From Cellulomonas citrea (GTDB taxonomy: Bacteria > Actinomycetota > Actinomycetes > Actinomycetales > Cellulomonadaceae), in NCBI RefSeq assembly GCF_009829685.1, contig NZ_VWSD01000010.1, positions 1 through 40,611 on the forward strand: a stretch of DNA of 40,611 nt. The letters run 5' to 3'. Positions 7,761 through 15,825 of the stretch are shown piece by piece (position 1 is the stretch's first letter; every line of letters starts with the position of its first letter). Below the pieces are notes generated by a model, which worked only from the letters and a program-made list of their open reading frames with translations, searched no databases and was not told where the DNA came from. The position numbers were made by a program, and so were the translations under genes.

Positions 7761-9416
7761 TCAGTCCGGCGTGACCTCCTCGACGCGGCCGTCCTCCACG
7801 TGCCAGCGCCGGGTCAGCCGCACGGTGTCCAGCATCCGTCGGTCGTGCGTGACCAGCAGCACCGTCCCGTCGAACGCCTCCAGCGCCTGCTCGAGCTGGT
7901 CGATCGCCGGCAGGTCGAGGTGGTTCGTCGGCTCGTCGAGCACCAGCAGGTTCACCCCGCGGGCCGACAGCAGCGCGAGGGCCGCCCGGGTGCGTTCCCC
8001 CGGGGAGAGCGAGGACGCCGGCCGGCCGATGTGGTGACCGCCCAGCCCGAACTTGGCCAGCAGCGTGCGCACATCGGCCGTCGGCCAGTCCGGCACCTGC
8101 CGGGAGAACGCCCCGACCAGCGGCTCGTCGCCCTCGAACGCGGCACGCGCCTGGTCCACCTCGCCGACGAGCACCCCCGAACCCAGGTCCACCCGCCCCG
8201 ACGTGGGCGCCAGCCGGCCCAGCAGCAGCGCGAGCAGCGTCGTCTTGCCGGCGCCGTTGGGCCCGGTGATCGCCACCCGGTCCCGCCAGTCGAGCTGCAG
8301 GTCCACCGGGCCCAGGGTGAAGCCGCCGCGGCGCACCACCGCCTGGTGCGCCACCGCGACCACCGCCCCCGAGCGTGGGGCGGCCGCGATGGTCATCTGC
8401 AGCTGCCACTCCTTGCGCGGCTCCTCGACGGTCTCCAGCCGGGAGATCATCCGCTCGGTCTGCCGGGCCTTCGCCGCCTGCTTCTCGGAGGCCTCCGAGC
8501 GGAACTTGCGGCCGATCTTGTCGTTGTCGCTGGCCTTGCGACGCGCGTTCTTCACGCCCTGCGCCATCCAGGCCCGCTGCATCCGGGCCCGGGCCGCCAA
8601 CGCGTCGCGACGGGCCGCGAAGTCCTCGTACGCCTCCCGCGCCTGACGTCGCGCGGTCGAGCGCTCCTCCAGGTAGGCGTCGTACGACCCGCCGTAGACC
8701 GCCACCTTGCGCAGGCTGCGGTCGATCTCCACGACGGAGGTCACCGTGCGGGACAGGAACTCCCGGTCGTGGCTGACGAGGACCACGGGTGCGGTCTGCC
8801 GGTGCACGAACTCCTCGAGCAGCTCCAGCCCGGCCAGGTCCAGGTCGTTCGTCGGCTCGTCGAGCAGGTAGAGGTCGTAGCGGGACAGCAGCAGCCCGGC
8901 CAGGCCCACCCGGGCGGCCTGCCCGCCGGACAGCGCCGTCATCGCCAGCGACGGGTCGACGTCCAGGCCCAGGTCGGCGAGCACCGCGGGGGTCCGGGTG
9001 TCCAGGTCGCCACCGCCCAGCGCCATCCAGCGCTCCAGCGCCGCCGCGAACTCCTCGTCCGCACCGGGGGCGCCGGTCGCCAACCGGTCGGCCGCGGCGT
9101 CCATCGCCACCTGCGCCGGGCCGACGCCGGTGCGCCGCTCGAGGTGGGCCTGCACGGACTCGTCCGCCCGGCGCTCGACCTCCTGCGCCAGGTAGCCCAG
9201 CACGGCGTCGCGCGGCGAGACCGAGACCGTGCCCGCGTCCGGTGCACGCTCACCGGCCAGGATGCGCAGCAGCGTCGACTTGCCGGCACCGTTCGGCCCC
9301 ACCAGCCCGACGACGTCGCCCGGGGCCACCACGAGGTCGACCCCCGCGAACAGCTCGCGGTCGCCGAACCCCGCACCCACGCCCTTGGCCTGCACCGTCA
9401 CGCTCACAGCCCCCAT
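7761..9416 (-). CDS. ABC-F family ATPase (ribosome-associated)
   Basis: A 551-residue soluble protein with two ABC cassettes and no membrane segment. The first Walker A (GPNGAGKST) is at about 40-48, followed by LSGGQAARVGLAGLL and LLDEPTNDLD. A charged linker follows (DNDKIGRKFRSEASEKQAAK), then the second cassette with GPNGAGKTT, LSPGERTRAALALL and LVLDEPTNHLD. ABC-F proteins bind the ribosomal E site, rescue stalled translation, or protect against ribosome-targeting antibiotics. This one could be a housekeeping or a resistance type; the linker alone does not decide it. ATG 9416 lacks a strong ribosome binding site, and GTG 9407 or 9401 after GGGGG are equally plausible starts. Confidence 0.93.
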   Translation of the reverse strand: MGAVSVTVQAKGVGAGFGDRELFAGVDLVVAPGDVVGLVGPNGAGKSTLLRILAGERAPDAGTVSVSPRDAVLGYLAQEVERRADESVQAHLERRTGVGPAQVAMDAAADRLATGAPGADEEFAAALERWMALGGGDLDTRTPAVLADLGLDVDPSLAMTALSGGQAARVGLAGLLLSRYDLYLLDEPTNDLDLAGLELLEEFVHRQTAPVVLVSHDREFLSRTVTSVVEIDRSLRKVAVYGGSYDAYLEERSTARRQAREAYEDFAARRDALAARARMQRAWMAQGVKNARRKASDNDKIGRKFRSEASEKQAAKARQTERMISRLETVEEPRKEWQLQMTIAAAPRSGAVVAVAHQAVVRRGGFTLGPVDLQLDWRDRVAITGPNGAGKTTLLALLLGRLAPTSGRVDLGSGVLVGEVDQARAAFEGDEPLVGAFSRQVPDWPTADVRTLLAKFGLGGHHIGRPASSLSPGERTRAALALLSARGVNLLVLDEPTNHLDLPAIDQLEQALEAFDGTVLLVTHDRRMLDTVRLTRRWHVEDGRVEEVTPD

Positions 9417-9636
9417 TGTCCGTGCCTCGGCGCCGCCCGCCGTCCGCCCCCGGCGCCGGCACCGGCCCGCCCGTTCCCGCTGTGCAGCACGGCGCACCGG
9501 GGTGCGTGAGGCACGCACCCGGCGGGGCGATCACCAGGCGTTCACCCAGCACATCGCTCAGTGAAAGGCCCAAGACTGTCGACAATGCCGGGGACAGGTC
9601 GGCGCCCGGTCGGCTCGAGGGACAAGGAACGAACCG

Positions 9637-11184
9637 ATGTGGCACGCACGCGGGACGCGCGCGCTCCTGGTCGTGTCGGCGACCGGGATCCTGGCCGCCT
9701 CGGTGCCCGTCGCCCCGGTCGTCGCCCGCACCTGGGTGACCTGGCTGCTGTTCCTCACGGTGCACATGTGGTTCGTCATCGACACGTGGCACGTGTGGCG
9801 CGACCCGGCGGCCAACGGGGCGACCCGCCGTATCTGGCGCGCGTTCTTCGGCACCGGCATCCTCTACACGGCCAGCGACCTGGTCCAGCTGGTCACGATG
9901 ACGGTCCAGCCCTGGAGCGTCGACCTGGCGACCGGGGTGCCGGGTCAGCAGCTCCTCGTCTACACCGGGACGGGGCTCGCTCTGCTCGCCGCGCTCGTCG
10001 AACCGCTGCGGCTCGGGTCGCCGCAGGCCCGGCTGCGGTTCTGGCTGGACGTCGGCGTCGTGCTCGTCGGGGTCGCCGCGCTCGGGGTCTTCGTCGTCCC
10101 CGTCTCGTCGTCGCGCACGACGTCGGACACCATCGCGCAGTTCGTCGTCGGCCCCGCGGCGTTCTCGGCGATCGCCTTCGTCGTGCTCAAGCTCGCGATG
10201 TCCGCCGAGCGGCCGTTCTCCGCGACGGCCGGCCGCATCCTCGGGCTGGCCGCGGCGGGCGAGGCCGCGCTCGCGCTCATCACGATGCGCGTGGACCTGG
10301 CGCAGAACCTCACCGTCATCTTCGCGATGACGCTCACGAGCAACGCGCTGCTCGCGCTGGCCGCCCGGCTGCAGCGCGGCGCCCCGAGCATCCCGACCAC
10401 GCAGCTGCCCACGGGCCCGCACATCACCGCACTGCCCTACCTGTCGATGGCCACCATCAACGCGCTGCTCGTGTGGGCGCTGCTCGCCGACGGCCGCTCG
10501 GGGCGCACCTGGATGGTGCTGGGTGCCGCCATCGTGGGCAACGTCCTGGTGATGACCCGCCAGCTGCTGTCGCTCAACGAGTCCTCCTGGCTGCTGGGTG
10601 AGCTCGACCGCCGGCTCACCGAGCTGCGTGAGGCGCTGCGGCAGCGCGACGAGCTCACCGCCCGGCTGGCGGACCTGGCCTACCACGACGCGCTCACCGG
10701 CCTGGCCAACCGCGCCCTGTTCGACCAGTCGCTGGAGAACGCGGTCGAGGCCCGCCGCGCCCGCACCGACCTCGAGCCCGACGACCTGCTCACCGTCCTG
10801 CTCGTGGACCTCGACGGGTTCAAGGAGGTCAACGACACCTACGGCCACGCCGTCGGCGATGCGCTCCTCGTGGCCGTCTCCACCCGCATCCAGGCCTGCG
10901 TGCGCCGCGGCGACGTGGTCGCCCGGTTCGGCGGCGACGAGTTCTGCCTGCTGCTGGAGAGCAGCCCGCAGGACGCGAACGACGTGGCCGACCGCATCGT
11001 CGAGGCCCTCGGTCAGCCGTTCGACCTTGGTGGCCTGCAGGTCCACGTCGGCGCCAGCGTCGGGCTCGCGTCGCTCGACCCGTGCACCCGCAACGGCTAC
11101 GACCTGGTGCGGCGCGCCGATGCGGCGATGTACAGCGCCAAGGGCCTGGGTAAGGGCCGGGTCTTCGTGGACCAGGGTCGCTGA
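9637..11184 (+). CDS. membrane-bound diguanylate cyclase (GGDEF)
   Basis: A 515-residue protein with about eight to nine hydrophobic helices over residues 5-320, a short helical connector (ELDRRLTELREALRQRDEL) and a C-terminal GGDEF domain. The active site reads GGDEF at 432-436. An RxxD product-inhibition site (RRGD) lies five residues before it at 423-426, so the enzyme should make cyclic di-GMP and be feedback-inhibited. DLDGFKEVNDTYGHAVGDALL is the nucleotide-binding part. No EAL domain is present. The multi-helix N-terminal region is an unrecognised sensor. AAGGA lies about ten bases before the ATG. With the chemoreceptors it fits a motility/sessility control network. Confidence 0.95.
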   Translation: MWHARGTRALLVVSATGILAASVPVAPVVARTWVTWLLFLTVHMWFVIDTWHVWRDPAANGATRRIWRAFFGTGILYTASDLVQLVTMTVQPWSVDLATGVPGQQLLVYTGTGLALLAALVEPLRLGSPQARLRFWLDVGVVLVGVAALGVFVVPVSSSRTTSDTIAQFVVGPAAFSAIAFVVLKLAMSAERPFSATAGRILGLAAAGEAALALITMRVDLAQNLTVIFAMTLTSNALLALAARLQRGAPSIPTTQLPTGPHITALPYLSMATINALLVWALLADGRSGRTWMVLGAAIVGNVLVMTRQLLSLNESSWLLGELDRRLTELREALRQRDELTARLADLAYHDALTGLANRALFDQSLENAVEARRARTDLEPDDLLTVLLVDLDGFKEVNDTYGHAVGDALLVAVSTRIQACVRRGDVVARFGGDEFCLLLESSPQDANDVADRIVEALGQPFDLGGLQVHVGASVGLASLDPCTRNGYDLVRRADAAMYSAKGLGKGRVFVDQGR

Positions 11185-11190
11185 GCGGCC

Positions 11191-11493
11191 TCAGCGCACC
11201 TCGACCTCTTTCCAGAACGCCACGTAGTCGCTGAAGTCGGCACCGACCCGCTCGAACGCCGTCGGGTACGGCGTGGGGTACGACCAGGCGCGGTCGACGA
11301 GCAGACCGTCACCGTCACGCACCGAGAAGTACTGGCACTGCCCCTTCCACGGGCAGGTGTACGGCGTCGGCGAGGGCTGCAGCAGCTCGTGCCGGACGGA
11401 CGAGGGCGGGAAGTAGACGTTGCCCTCGATGTGCAGCACCTCCTGCTCGGGTGCGTCGGCGAGCACGACACCGTGCAAGGTGGCGGTGGGCAT
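11191..11493 (-). CDS. DUF427 domain protein
   Basis: A 100-residue protein matching the DUF427 family. Typical features are VYFPPSSVRHELLQPS, then TPYTCPWKGQCQYFSV with the conserved cysteine-tryptophan-lysine-glycine run, and AWSYPTPYPTAFERV near the C-terminus. The fold is compact and all-beta; the biochemical role is not established. It is convergent with the diguanylate cyclase with only six bases between stops. ATG 11493 follows CAGGAGGTCCGCC. Confidence 0.9.
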   Translation of the reverse strand: MPTATLHGVVLADAPEQEVLHIEGNVYFPPSSVRHELLQPSPTPYTCPWKGQCQYFSVRDGDGLLVDRAWSYPTPYPTAFERVGADFSDYVAFWKEVEVR

Positions 11494-11567
11494 GGCGGAC
11501 CTCCTGGTCGGGCGGGCTCCTTGCCGCGACGGTAGGTCACCGGCGCACGGCGCGCATCACGGACGAC

Positions 11568-11606
11568 GACGTGCGACGGCGACCTCCTGGGGCGCCGTCG
11601 CACGTC
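11568..11606 (-). terminator. strong hairpin after the sigma/anti-sigma-like operon
   Basis: A perfect 14-bp stem (GACGTGCGACGGCG with CGCCGTCGCACGTC) and 11-nt loop lie 20 bases past the stop of the gene at 11626. Position and stability fit an intrinsic terminator for that operon. Confidence 0.7.
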
Positions 11607-11625
11607 CGCCCGTGCCGGCTCCGCC

Positions 11626-12492
11626 TCAGCTTCCCGACGGCGCCGGGCTCGCCCCGACCGCGGGGAGACCCGCGTCGATCGGGACGCTGGTGAGGGAGTC
11701 CAGGATGCCGGCGGTCCGGCTGGTCCCGTCGGCCAGGTGCACTACGACCTCGGTCTGCGACCAGCCGGTCTGCGAGTCCTCGGTCGACGGCCACCAGGCC
11801 GTCCAGTAGCCGCCGGCCACCGAGGCGGTCACCGTCGAGCCCTGCGGGGTGCGCAGCTCGACCCCGACCACCTGCGCGCCGACCCGGCCGCTGGCGACCA
11901 CGGCACTCTCACCGCCAGGGACGCCGACCCCGCCCCCCTGCAGCAGGTCGACGCCGTCGGGTGCGGGTGCGCTCGGGTAGGCGGCCAGGTTGGTCGTGTT
12001 CACCGTGGTCACCTGGTCGCCGAGCTCGGGTGAGGTGAGGCAGCCGAACACCCAGGACCCGTTGGTGGTGACGAGATGGGTGAACGAGCCGCGCTGCTCG
12101 GTGAGCACCACGCGCTGCCCACCGACCTGGTCGACGGATCGCGGCACGTTCAGCGGCGGGACCGGCTGACCGCTCGCGAGGCGCTGCGCCGTCGCCTGGG
12201 CAGAGAAGGTGGTCACCGCCTCGCACCGCTGCTGGGCGACGGAGACCTGCTGCGCCGTCGCCGCGCTCGGCAGCGCGGTCCAGCCGGCGAACGCCGACGG
12301 GGACGACGTGGGCCAGGCCACCAGCGCGGTCGCACCGACGGCGGCCGCGGCGGCGACGGCGAACCAGCGGCCGCGGTGGTCCACCCGCCGGGGCACGGCC
12401 GTCTGCGCCAGCACACGCTCGTGCACCTGCTCCAGCAGGTCGTCGGGCACCTGGGGTGCCAGCAGGGTCAGGGTCTCGTCGAGGTCGTTCAT
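11626..12492 (-). CDS. membrane-anchored protein cotranscribed with ECF sigma factor (anti-sigma candidate)
   Basis: A 288-residue protein: a short acidic cytoplasmic N-terminus (residues 1-40), one transmembrane helix at about 42-60 (WFAVAAAAAVGATALVAW) and a large extracytoplasmic beta-rich part. There is no clear zinc-binding HxxxCxxC anti-sigma motif in the N-terminus, so it is not a canonical ZAS anti-sigma factor. Its start overlaps the sigma-factor stop (ATGA at 12489-12492), which implies coupling and matched amounts. The topology (cytoplasmic stub, one helix, outside sensor) fits an anti-sigma or sensor partner. That role is inferred from context only. Confidence 0.8.
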   Translation of the reverse strand: MNDLDETLTLLAPQVPDDLLEQVHERVLAQTAVPRRVDHRGRWFAVAAAAAVGATALVAWPTSSPSAFAGWTALPSAATAQQVSVAQQRCEAVTTFSAQATAQRLASGQPVPPLNVPRSVDQVGGQRVVLTEQRGSFTHLVTTNGSWVFGCLTSPELGDQVTTVNTTNLAAYPSAPAPDGVDLLQGGGVGVPGGESAVVASGRVGAQVVGVELRTPQGSTVTASVAGGYWTAWWPSTEDSQTGWSQTEVVVHLADGTSRTAGILDSLTSVPIDAGLPAVGASPAPSGS

Positions 12493-13031
12493 CGTGCCCT
12501 CCTCAGCTCGTGGACCTGCGCGGTCCCGGTGGTGTCGTCCTCGTGCTCGGCGGCCGCCACCCGGGCCCGCGCCCGGGACAGCCTCTTGGTGAACGCCTGC
12601 TCCGAGCAGCCGGCCACCTTCGCCCCCTGCTGCGGGGTCAGCCCGTCCCAGGCCGTGAGCAGCAAGGCCTCACGCTCGGCGTCCGTGAGCCGGGCGAGGG
12701 CCCGCAGCACCTCCTCACGCGCCCGGACGGGCACGTCGGCGGCCTGCGCGGGGCGGGCCACCTGGACGAACCGCGCCAGCTCACGTTCGAGCAGCCGGCG
12801 GCGGTAGGTCGACCGGCGCCGGTTGGACATCGTGTTGCGCGCCACGACGAGCAGCCAGGGCAGCGGGTCGCCGGGCACGTCGGCCAGCCGTCGCCAGGCC
12901 ACCAGGAAGGTCTCGGCGACCACGTCCTGGGCGCTGTCGGCGTCGGTGTGCCGCAGCGCGTAGGCGTAGACCCGCCGCGCGCAGCTCTCCCAGAGCTCGG
13001 CGAAGCGCCGGCCCTCGTCCTCGTTCGTCAT
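12489..13031 (-). CDS. ECF-like sigma-70 family sigma factor
   Basis: A 180-residue protein with only sigma regions 2 and 4. Region 2 covers about residues 13-76 (ADSAQDVVAETFLVAWRRL, PWLLVVARNTMSNRRR) and region 4 about 107-160 (LARLTDAEREALLLTAWDGL, then the QGAKVAGCSEQAFTKRLSRA helix-turn-helix). It directs RNA polymerase to a dedicated promoter set. It is divergent from the FabI gene, with 111 bases between. ATG 13031 is preferred; a GTG three codons upstream is possible. The overlapping downstream gene probably holds it at the membrane until a signal arrives. Confidence 0.92.
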   Translation of the reverse strand: MTNEDEGRRFAELWESCARRVYAYALRHTDADSAQDVVAETFLVAWRRLADVPGDPLPWLLVVARNTMSNRRRSTYRRRLLERELARFVQVARPAQAADVPVRAREEVLRALARLTDAEREALLLTAWDGLTPQQGAKVAGCSEQAFTKRLSRARARVAAAEHEDDTTGTAQVHELRRAR

Positions 13032-13142
13032 GCTGCTCACACCTCGTACTGTCCGGCAGCGGGCGCGGATGACGCCCTGCCGGGCACTGCTGCCAAGATG
13101 GCCCCTGCACATGTTCGGACCGACGCGATTGGGAGCCACCTC

Positions 13143-13910
13143 ATGGGCCTGCTCGACGGCAAGAAGATCCTCGTCACCGGGGTGCTCACGCAGGGCTCCA
13201 TCGCCTTCCACGTGGCCCGGCTCGCCCAGGAGGAGGGCGCCCAGGTGGTGCTCACCTCGTTCGGCCGCCAGTACCGGCTCACCGAGGTGATCGCCCGCCG
13301 GCTGCCCGTCGAGCCGCCGATCGTGCAGCTCGACGTCACGTCCTCCGACGACCTGGCGGCCCTCGCGGAGCGGGTGGGCGAGCACACCGACCACCTCGAC
13401 GGCGTGGTGCACTCGATCGGGTTCGCGCCGCAGGCCGTGCTCGGCGACAAGTTCCTCACCGCGCAGTGGGCCGATGTCGCCACCGCGCTGCAGGTCTCGG
13501 CCTACTCGCTGCAGGCGCTCGCGGTGGCGAGCCTGCCGCTCATGGGTGCGGGCGGCTCGATCGTGGGCCTCACGTTCGACGCGTCGTTCGCCTGGCCGGT
13601 CTACGACTGGATGGGCGTGGCCAAGGCGGCGTTCGAGTCGACCTCGCGCTACCTGGCCCGCGACCTGGGCCCGAAGGGCATCCGCTGCAACCTGGTGTCG
13701 GCCGGTCCGGTGAAGACGACGGCGGCGACCTCCATCCCCGGGTTCGAGACCATCGAGGGCGGCTGGGACAACCGGGCGCCGCTCGGCTGGGACGTGTCCG
13801 ACGCGGTGCCGACGGCCCGTGCGGTGACGGCGCTGCTGTCCGACTGGTTCCCGGCGACCACCGGCGAGATCGTGCACGTCGACGGTGGCGTGCACGCGAT
13901 GGGCGCCTGA
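13143..13910 (+). CDS. fabI: enoyl-[acyl-carrier-protein] reductase, InhA type
   Basis: A 255-residue short-chain dehydrogenase-like enzyme that reduces the enoyl-ACP double bond with NADH in the last step of each type II fatty-acid elongation cycle. The N-terminus MGLLDGKKILVTGVLTQGSI matches the InhA nucleotide-binding start. Catalytic residues fit the InhA set with a constant offset: Phe145, Tyr154 and Lys161 in YDWMGVAK. The C-terminus GEIVHVDGGVHAMGA is typical. ATG 13143 has GGGAG seven bases upstream; an in-frame ATG 15 codons earlier would add a tail unlike the family. FabG, its usual partner, is not adjacent. Confidence 0.96.
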   Translation: MGLLDGKKILVTGVLTQGSIAFHVARLAQEEGAQVVLTSFGRQYRLTEVIARRLPVEPPIVQLDVTSSDDLAALAERVGEHTDHLDGVVHSIGFAPQAVLGDKFLTAQWADVATALQVSAYSLQALAVASLPLMGAGGSIVGLTFDASFAWPVYDWMGVAKAAFESTSRYLARDLGPKGIRCNLVSAGPVKTTAATSIPGFETIEGGWDNRAPLGWDVSDAVPTARAVTALLSDWFPATTGEIVHVDGGVHAMGA

Positions 13911-13934
13911 CCAGGCTTCCTGTCTGCGGCGGCG

Positions 13935-13955
13935 GGACCGGTGATCGACCGGTCC
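13935..13955 (+). terminator. hairpin after fabI
   Basis: A perfect 8-bp stem (GGACCGGT with ACCGGTCC) and 5-nt loop lie 25 bases past the fabI stop and separate it from the next promoter region. Confidence 0.5.
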
Positions 13956-13980
13956 GGGGCTCTCGTATCTCCGCCGAACC

Positions 13981-14007
13981 TACGGTATCGTAACTTACGC
14001 TACCGTA
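13981..14007. promoter_or_regulatory. 27-bp palindrome, candidate TetR-family operator
   Basis: TACGGTATCGTAA and TTACGCTACCGTA are inverted around a single C, with one mismatch in 13 base pairs. It ends 19 bases before the GTG of the nitronate-monooxygenase-like gene, so a bound protein would block its promoter or elongation. Size and TACGGTA-type half sites resemble operators of TetR-family repressors of lipid metabolism. No TetR gene is in the window, so the binding protein is unknown. Confidence 0.72.
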
Positions 14008-14026
14008 ACCAGCGAGAGGCTCCACC

Positions 14027-15562
14027 GTGCCGGTCCTGCCCCAGCTGCGCCACCACCCCCGACCGCTGCCCCAGGTGATCCAGGGCGGGATGGGGGTCGC
14101 CGTCTCGTCCTGGCAGATCGCCTCCTCGGTCGCCCGCGCCGGACAGCTCGGCGTGGTCTCCGGCACCGCCCTCGACCTCGTGCTCGCCCGTCGGCTGCAG
14201 GACGGCGACCCCGACGGCGACGCCCGCCGCGCGCTGGCCGCGTTCCCGGTGCCCGCCGTCGCCGAACGCGCCCTGGCCCGCTACTTCATCGAGGGCGGAC
14301 GCACCCCCGGCACGCCCTACTCCCCCGTGCCCCGCCCGGCCGTGCGCGCCGCGAGGATGCCGCAGGAGCTGGGCATCCTCGGCAACTTCGTCGAGGTGTG
14401 GCTGGCCAAGGAGGGGCACGACGGGCTGGTCGGCATCAACCTGCTCGAGAAGGTCCAGATGGCCACGCCGACGGCCGCCTACGGCGCGATGCTCGCCGGG
14501 GTCGACTACGTGCTCATGGGCGCCGGGATCCCGCGCGACATCCCGCACCTGCTCGACGAGCTCGCGCTGCACCACGCCGTGCAGCTGCCCATCGAGGTGT
14601 CCGGCGCCGCACCCGGCAGCCACACCGTCGACCTCGACCCGCACGCGCTGCTCGGCCCGGACCTGCCGCCCCTGACCCGGCCGACCTTCCTGGCGATCAT
14701 CTCCGCGCACGCCCTCGCGGCCTACCTGGCCAAGGACGCCACCATCCGCCCCGACGGGTTCGTCGTCGAAGGCCCGCTCGCCGGTGGGCACAACGCCCCG
14801 CCGCGCGGCCAGATGGTGCTCGACGAGACCGGACAGCCCGTGTTCGGCCCACGCGACCAGGCCGACGTCGCCAAGGTCGCCGCCGTCGGGCTGCCGTTCT
14901 GGCTCGCCGGGTCGCAGGGCACCCCCGAGGCGCTGGCCGCGGCACGTGCCGCTGGCGCCGCCGGGGTGCAGGTCGGCACGGTGTTCGCGCTCTGCGAGGA
15001 GACGGGCCTGACCCCGTCCCTGCGCGACCGGCTGCTCGCCCGGCTGCGCGCCGGCACCCTCGCGGTGCGCACCGACCCGCTCGCTTCCCCCACCGGCTTC
15101 CCGTTCAAGGTCGCCCAGCTGCCCGGGTCGCTGTCCGACGCACCGGCCGCACAGGCCCGGCCCCGGCTGTGCGACCTGGGCTACCTGCGCACGCCCTACC
15201 TCAAGGAGTCCGGCGGCATCGGCTACCGGTGCAAGGCCGAGCCGGTGCACACCTACGTGCGCAAGAACGGCGACGAGGCCGACACCGTGGGACGCGCCTG
15301 CCTGTGCAACGCCCTCACCACCAACATCGGCCTGGGCCAGACCCGGGCCGACGGGTACGTCGAGGAGCCGCTCGTCACCCTCGGCTCCGACCTGGACGGC
15401 GCCCGGCGGCTCGCGCACCTGCACCCGGGCACCTGGACGGCCCGGCAGGCGCTCGACTGGATCCTCGACCGGCGCCCGCACGTGACGTTGCCGCACCTGC
15501 ACATCACCTTCCCCGAGCCCGGCTGGGCGCCCTGGCGGCTGAGCCCGCTGCCGGCGGCCTGA
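14027..15562 (+). CDS. nitronate monooxygenase-like FMN enzyme with C-terminal cysteine-bearing extension
   Basis: A 511-residue TIM-barrel flavoprotein of the nitronate monooxygenase/2-nitropropane dioxygenase family. Family features: VIQGGMGVAVSSWQIASSVA at the start, EGPLAGGHNAPPRG in the middle and LAGSQGTPEALAAARAAGAA, then GVQVGTVFALCEE, at the phosphate-binding end. It exceeds the usual 320-370 residues; the last 130 or so carry cysteines at 382, 402, 425 and 427 (YRCKAEP, RACLCNA), possibly metal-binding. The enzyme may oxidise alkyl nitronates or act as an enoyl reductase-like flavoprotein. GTG 14027 follows GAGAGG at good spacing. The TetR-type palindrome just upstream suggests inducible expression. 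Confidence 0.85.
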   Translation: MPVLPQLRHHPRPLPQVIQGGMGVAVSSWQIASSVARAGQLGVVSGTALDLVLARRLQDGDPDGDARRALAAFPVPAVAERALARYFIEGGRTPGTPYSPVPRPAVRAARMPQELGILGNFVEVWLAKEGHDGLVGINLLEKVQMATPTAAYGAMLAGVDYVLMGAGIPRDIPHLLDELALHHAVQLPIEVSGAAPGSHTVDLDPHALLGPDLPPLTRPTFLAIISAHALAAYLAKDATIRPDGFVVEGPLAGGHNAPPRGQMVLDETGQPVFGPRDQADVAKVAAVGLPFWLAGSQGTPEALAAARAAGAAGVQVGTVFALCEETGLTPSLRDRLLARLRAGTLAVRTDPLASPTGFPFKVAQLPGSLSDAPAAQARPRLCDLGYLRTPYLKESGGIGYRCKAEPVHTYVRKNGDEADTVGRACLCNALTTNIGLGQTRADGYVEEPLVTLGSDLDGARRLAHLHPGTWTARQALDWILDRRPHVTLPHLHITFPEPGWAPWRLSPLPAA

Positions 15563-15581
15563 CCGGCGCCTTCCCGAGGCA

Positions 15582-15602
15582 CGGCGGCCCCCGCGGCCGC
15601 CG
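15582..15602 (+). terminator. hairpin after the nitronate monooxygenase-like gene
   Basis: An 8-bp stem (CGGCGGCC with GGCCGCCG) and 5-nt loop begin 19 bases after the stop codon. It insulates the gene from the regulatory repeats that follow. Confidence 0.5.
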
Positions 15603-15616
15603 CCGCCACGGCGAAT

Positions 15617-15649
15617 AGCAGGTGCACAGCAGGTGCACAGCGGGTGCCC
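15617..15649. promoter_or_regulatory. three tandem 11-bp repeats, PHO-box-like on the minus strand
   Basis: Three adjacent 11-mers on the plus strand read AGCAGGTGCAC, AGCAGGTGCAC and AGCGGGTGCCC. On the minus strand each unit is GTGCACCTGCT or close to it, one base from the GTTCACC core of actinobacterial PHO boxes, which are built of 11-nt direct repeats. They lie about 180-210 bases before the nuclease start. Repeat units are certain; PhoP binding is inferred. Confidence 0.6.
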
Positions 15650-15669
15650 GATGTGCCCGAATCCGGTGA

Positions 15670-15691
15670 GTTCATCCTCGGTTCAGCCGTT
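15670..15691 (+). promoter_or_regulatory. two-unit PHO box candidate
   Basis: GTTCATCCTCG and GTTCAGCCGTT are two adjacent 11-nt direct repeats matching the GTTCACC-N4 PHO-box unit of Streptomyces PhoP at five or more core positions. They lie 134 bases before a secreted nuclease/5'-nucleotidase, a typical phosphate-scavenging target. A TAGAAC at 15719-15724 could be a -10 element, but no -35 at normal spacing is evident. Confidence 0.62.
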
Positions 15692-15825
15692 TGCCGGGCA
15701 AGGGCCGATCCGTACCGGTAGAACAGGCACACCAGAAGCCGCGCCACGACGTCGTGCCACCGCACCACCGGCACCCGCCCAGGGGAGACCCGCGCGGCTC
15801 ACGTGCGTTCGAGAGGGACTCGTCC

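Noticed and set aside
4403-7774. A 1123-codon plus-strand open frame
   Set aside because: It is antisense to the chloride antiporter and VOC genes, is rich in Arg, His, Gln and Pro, and shows no domain. Long antisense frames are expected at this GC content.
9558-9585. Possible sigma28 promoter before the diguanylate cyclase (TCAG, then GTCGACAA)
   Set aside because: Spacing is off by one and only about 8 of 12 consensus bases match, far weaker than the chemoreceptor site.
15617-15649. CRISPR-like or minisatellite array
   Set aside because: Units are 11 bp, directly adjacent with no spacers, and only three copies. A protein-binding direct repeat is a better reading.
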